A stretch of 8,939 nucleotides of DNA. It comes from Treponema sp. GTDB taxonomy: Bacteria > Spirochaetota > Spirochaetia > Treponematales > Rectinemataceae. Numbering within the stretch: position 1 is the stretch's first letter; each line of letters begins with the position of its first letter. The notes beneath the pieces were generated by a model. The model worked only from the letters and a program-made list of their open reading frames with translations. It searched no databases and was not told the DNA's origin. Positions 6,377 to 8,939 of this stretch are shown here, piece by piece. Both the position numbers and the translations under genes were made by a program. The stretch is from positions 1 through 8,939 of the forward strand of contig JAAYWE010000063.1 of assembly GCA_012516755.1 (NCBI GenBank). Reading direction: 5' to 3'.

Positions 6377-7600
6377 ATGACAGTATCGCGCATATATGAA
6401 TTGAGGGATTTTTATTATCGCGAGCTCACGGATGATGTTCTGCCTTTCTGGCTTTCTCATGGCATAGACAAGGAAAAAGGCGGCCTTTTAGACTTTCTAG
6501 ATCGGCAGGGACAACCCCTTTCTACGGATAAGGGTGGATGGGCACAGGGGCGTGCAACTTGGATATTCTCTGCTCTCTATAATGATCTGGAACCTAGAGA
6601 TACTTGGCTCTCTGCCGCAAGATGCTGCGCTGATTTTACAAGAGATAAAGTGCTTGCTGGCCCCGAAGGTCGGGCTTATTTCGAACTCGATCGGAATGGA
6701 AACCCCTTGGTACTCAGGCGATATCTATTCTCCGAGGCATTCGCAATTATCGGCCTGGCGGAGTATTCCAAAGCCTCAGGAGATTCATCCTACCTTAGAA
6801 AAGCAATAGACACGCTGGCAGTATACGACCGCTTTAGAGGAAAGCTCGAGCCGAAAATCAATCCAGCGCTGCGCCCAATGAGAGGCCATTCCGATACAAT
6901 GATAATGATAAATGTCTTTCAAGTTCTTCGAGATGCAGATCCAGAGCATGCCTCTATCTACTCAAGCAGAATACAAGATCGCATAGAAGAGCTTTTCCGT
7001 TATTTCGTAAAGCCTGAAAAAAAAGTCTTGCTCGAGACAGTAGGTCCAGAGGGAGAAATCACAGAAGGATGCGAAGGACGCACAATTAACCCCGGTCATA
7101 TTATCGAGACCTCCTGGTTTCTTATGAGCGAAGCCCATTTTACAGGTGATAAGGCTCTGATGAAAAAGGCTATCGATCTTCTTTCCTGGTCGCTCGAGCT
7201 AGGATGGGACACCGAGTTTGGTGGCTTGTTCTCTTTCCTAGATGCCGAAGGAAGACAGCCCGCACAGATAGAATGGGATATGAAATATTGGTGGCCTCAC
7301 TGCGAAGCTATTATCGCTACACTTATGGCTTACGTATTGACTAAAGACAGGCGCTGGGAACGATGGTTCGAAACGATCCATGAATATACATTCTCTCATT
7401 TCCCAGATCCGGTCTATGGAGAATGGTTCGGATACCTGCATCGCGATGGCTCCATAGCAAATACTGTAAAAGGGAACCATTATAAAGTATGCTTTCATAT
7501 TCCGCGTTGCATGCTCAAAGTAATCAGCTTGCTAGATGAACTCCCAAAGGATGAACTCTCAAAGGAGGAGGTTTCCGATCCAATCCTGCTACGCATATAG
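6377..7600 (+). CDS. N-acylglucosamine 2-epimerase family protein (AGE / renin-binding-protein type)
   Basis: A 407-residue cytoplasmic (alpha/alpha)6-barrel enzyme expected to epimerise C2 of an unphosphorylated sugar, classically GlcNAc to ManNAc and back. ATG 6377 is preferred over TTG 6344 and ATG 6350 because AGAGG at 6364-6368 lies 8 nt upstream and the protein then starts at the usual family position. The active-site residues I recall for the Anabaena enzyme (R57, H239, E308, H372) all appear at a constant offset of two: R59 in AQGRATW, H241 in NPGHIIE, E310 in WWPHCEA and H374 in CFHIPR. The block HFPDPVYGEWFGYLHRDG (341-358) is also typical of this branch. This favours AGE over cellobiose or mannose epimerases, though the true substrate is untested. 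It is followed after 23 bp by the regulator gene and is divergent from the transporter. Confidence 0.87.
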   Translation: MTVSRIYELRDFYYRELTDDVLPFWLSHGIDKEKGGLLDFLDRQGQPLSTDKGGWAQGRATWIFSALYNDLEPRDTWLSAARCCADFTRDKVLAGPEGRAYFELDRNGNPLVLRRYLFSEAFAIIGLAEYSKASGDSSYLRKAIDTLAVYDRFRGKLEPKINPALRPMRGHSDTMIMINVFQVLRDADPEHASIYSSRIQDRIEELFRYFVKPEKKVLLETVGPEGEITEGCEGRTINPGHIIETSWFLMSEAHFTGDKALMKKAIDLLSWSLELGWDTEFGGLFSFLDAEGRQPAQIEWDMKYWWPHCEAIIATLMAYVLTKDRRWERWFETIHEYTFSHFPDPVYGEWFGYLHRDGSIANTVKGNHYKVCFHIPRCMLKVISLLDELPKDELSKEEVSDPILLRI

Positions 7601-7623
7601 GAGGGATCTAGACCCGAAACACC

Positions 7624-8250
7624 ATGACAGATATCGCCAATAATGTCGAAGAACTCTATTCAGTTCTCCGCCGACGCATTCTTGATGAGTATTATTTTGC
7701 CGGACAAAAACTTTCCGAAAACGCTCTGGCAAAGGAATTCGAATGCTCTAGAACGCCAATCAGAGAAGTGTTCAAAAAATTAGAGCAAGATGGACTAATT
7801 GTTGTCAGACCAAAATCCGGTAGCTATGTTCGCATTTATTCAGGCAAGAACTACCTCGATCTCATAGAAGTAAGGGCTTATCTCGAAGGCTTAGCTTTTA
7901 GGCTCTCAGTCGAGCGAGGAGCCGATACATCAGAGATGGAAGCTCTCAATAGCACAATGGACGATATCATTGTTACGGCTCCTATCGACATGATGACGTA
8001 TGCAGAAGTCCATTATAGGTTTCACAGAGAATTTATAAGAATGTCTGGTAACGAATTGCTCGAAAACTTCTTCGAAAGGCTCAACCTAAAATCTTCGCAC
8101 CTTTTTCTGCAAACCATGAACCCCGAAATAGCTCGAAAAACCCAGGAAGAGCACTGGCGCATCATAAATCTGGTAAAGGCACGAGATCCAAAAGGCGAAA
8201 AGTTCGTAATTCAGCATCTCTGGAAGAAAAGAGACTATCTGGGGTATTAG
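7624..8250 (+). CDS. GntR-family transcriptional regulator, FCD (FadR_C) type
   Basis: A 208-residue regulator. A winged helix-turn-helix at about 10-70 contains LAKEFECSRTPIREVFKKLE and ends in the wing KSGSYV. An all-helical FCD ligand domain follows from about 78. FCD domains usually bind a metal through one Asp and three His. Here the matching positions look like H130 (where Asp is usual, in HYRFH), H134, H177 and H198, so the first ligand appears substituted. The length is slightly short for the family (220-240) but both domains are whole. ATG 7624 is the only plausible start, since an in-frame TAG lies at 7609-7611; the nearest GAGG is 19 nt away, so translation may depend on coupling to the epimerase gene ending 23 bp upstream. 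It probably controls the divergent promoters in response to a sugar acid or related metabolite; this is inferred from position and from relatives such as NanR. Confidence 0.88.
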   Translation: MTDIANNVEELYSVLRRRILDEYYFAGQKLSENALAKEFECSRTPIREVFKKLEQDGLIVVRPKSGSYVRIYSGKNYLDLIEVRAYLEGLAFRLSVERGADTSEMEALNSTMDDIIVTAPIDMMTYAEVHYRFHREFIRMSGNELLENFFERLNLKSSHLFLQTMNPEIARKTQEEHWRIINLVKARDPKGEKFVIQHLWKKRDYLGY

Positions 8251-8263
8251 GCAGTATTAGGCA
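8244..8263. repeat. 10-bp tandem duplication across the regulator stop codon
   Basis: GTATTAGGCA occurs twice head to tail (8244-8253 and 8254-8263). The first copy contains the TAG stop of the GntR/FCD gene. It looks like a recent slippage or small duplication; it does not change the protein end. No function is evident. Confidence 0.6.
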
Positions 8264-8307
8264 GAGCAAAGAAGGGGGATTAAAACCATATCTTCTATAG
8301 CACGACT

Positions 8308-8342
8308 TTGAAATTCTAGATTCAACTGAACTTAGGTTTCAA
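8308..8342. terminator. Imperfect hairpin between convergent genes (weak candidate terminator)
   Basis: TTGAAA (8308-8313) pairs with TTTCAA (8337-8342). The stem continues through a T-G pair, a bulge and CTA/TAG to an inner TTC-AACT-GAA loop (8321-8330). It is the only sizeable dyad in the non-coding stretch 8251-8369 between the regulator stop and the convergent LacI-type remnant. It lacks a convincing T run on either strand, so termination activity is doubtful. Nothing else is seen in this stretch. Confidence 0.3.
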
Positions 8343-8369
8343 TTCTCGATATATGCTTTAAATCCAAGA

Positions 8370-8939
8370 TTAAGGATTTTGGCTTCGCATAGAGCATCCG
8401 CAGGATTCACCTATTATCAGTTGGCTTGGAATAAGAATTTCTTGCAATGGCATTTTCGCTTTTGTTTCGATAAGAGATAGAAGCATTTCTGCAGCCGCTA
8501 GGCCTATTCTCTTTTCGACCTTTTCGAGTGTTGTAGGACAGGGAGTAAGGGCATCGATTATGTCAGGATGTTCGAATGATGCAACGGCAACATCTTGAGG
8601 AATCAAAAGATCCTTCTCTCGAATTGCCTTATATCCGCCAAGAAGTAGCTGAGTGTTGCCGTAGATAATCGCAGTTGGTCTTGCATTTCCTTTATGCTCG
8701 AAGAGATCCTTGGTAGCTTCATAACCACTGTGGATTTCCCAATCTACTGTTCGCTGGGTGCGCCAGCAGAAACCTGAGCTCGATCACCATGTCATTTGGA
8801 TAACCCATAATGAAGATCGTGGCGCTTGCGGCTTCCATCTTCCTTCAACAGCAGGCCCTACAGGCTATTCAAATGAGAAAAATCTTGGCAATGTGAAGCA
8901 ACTCACTGCTGGTTGTAATATCACGCTCCGCTATGAATT
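8370..8939 (-). pseudogene. Degraded LacI-family transcriptional regulator (partial, frameshifted)
   Basis: The C-terminal sugar-binding domain of a LacI/GalR-type regulator, without its DNA-binding domain, which would lie beyond the right edge. The last intact segment (about 8780-8370) carries SGYEATKDLF, PTAIIYGNTQLLLGGYKAI and IPQDVAVASFEHPD, matching the family blocks 'sGyeA..lL', 'PTAif..nd..A.G..kAl' and 'iPeDvsvvgFdd', and ends LIIGESCGC. Upstream, family-like sequence is spread over other frames: FIAERDITTSS (8937 onward), GLLLKEDGSRK (8857-8825) and ATIFIMGYPNDMVIE (about 8820-8779). In-frame stops occur, for example TGA at 8871-8869 and just before 8780. At least three frame changes are needed, and about a dozen residues seem missing between the last two segments. 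It converges on the GntR gene. Sequencing error near a contig end is the main alternative to true decay. Confidence 0.72.

Noticed and set aside
7238..7498. An 86-codon minus-strand frame inside the epimerase gene
   Set aside because: It mirrors the conserved active-site region of the epimerase and has no coding signature of its own.
8328..8335. GAACTTAG shared between the 8.3-kb hairpin and the operator-like dyad (5913-5920)
   Set aside because: An 8-bp match between two regions of this size is expected by chance often enough, and the flanking half-sites differ.
8360..8379. AAATCC/GGATTT small inverted repeat over the LacI remnant stop
   Set aside because: A 6-bp AT-rich stem with an 8-nt loop and no T run is too weak to call a terminator.
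1..8939. CRISPR array, insertion sequence, tRNA, rRNA, phage or toxin-antitoxin genes
   Set aside because: No regularly spaced repeats, transposase motifs, terminal inverted repeats, cloverleaf-like sequence or small paired genes were found on reading both strands.

Overview
The window looks like a carbohydrate-uptake and catabolism locus from a diderm (Gram-negative-type) bacterium of moderate to low GC. The diderm inference rests on the solute-binding protein, which has a classical cleavable signal peptide and no lipobox cysteine, so it should be free in a periplasm. Codon use mixes ATA, AGA and AGG freely with GC-rich codons. A spirochaete- or Thermotogota-like host would fit, but that is a guess from gene content; no marker gene is present.

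Layout. Positions 1 to about 5960 hold a minus-strand operon read from right to left. It encodes an OppA/DppA-type periplasmic binding protein, two permeases (OppB- and OppC-type), two ATPases (OppD- and OppF-type), and the first 63 codons of a protein resembling a five-bladed-propeller (GH32/GH43/sialidase-like) glycoside hydrolase, cut by the window edge. Junctions are tight: ATGA overlaps at D/F and F/hydrolase, and stop codons that run into the next Shine-Dalgarno at B/C and C/D. The one loose junction, between the binding protein and OppB, carries a 9-bp hairpin.

Positions 5843-6376 are a divergent control region. Each side has a TTGACA -35 hexamer, and the region contains several short palindromes, including 5903-5921 and 6288-6300. 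Reading right from it are an N-acylglucosamine 2-epimerase (AGE/renin-binding-protein family) and a GntR/FCD regulator, 23 bp apart. After the regulator comes a roughly 120-bp non-coding convergent stretch, then a broken LacI-family regulator on the minus strand that runs off the right edge.

Working model (inference): the Opp-family importer brings in a sugar or oligosaccharide rather than a peptide. The hydrolase-like protein and the 2-epimerase process it, and the FCD regulator controls both arms from the shared intergenic region. An N-acetylated amino sugar (ManNAc/GlcNAc or a sialoside) is the most economical substrate guess. No aldolase, kinase or deacetylase is visible to confirm it. 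I found no phage, CRISPR, insertion sequence, tRNA or rRNA, and no clearly undescribed system. The most unusual items are the carbohydrate context of a peptide-type transporter, the unassigned operator-like palindromes, and the decayed LacI gene.
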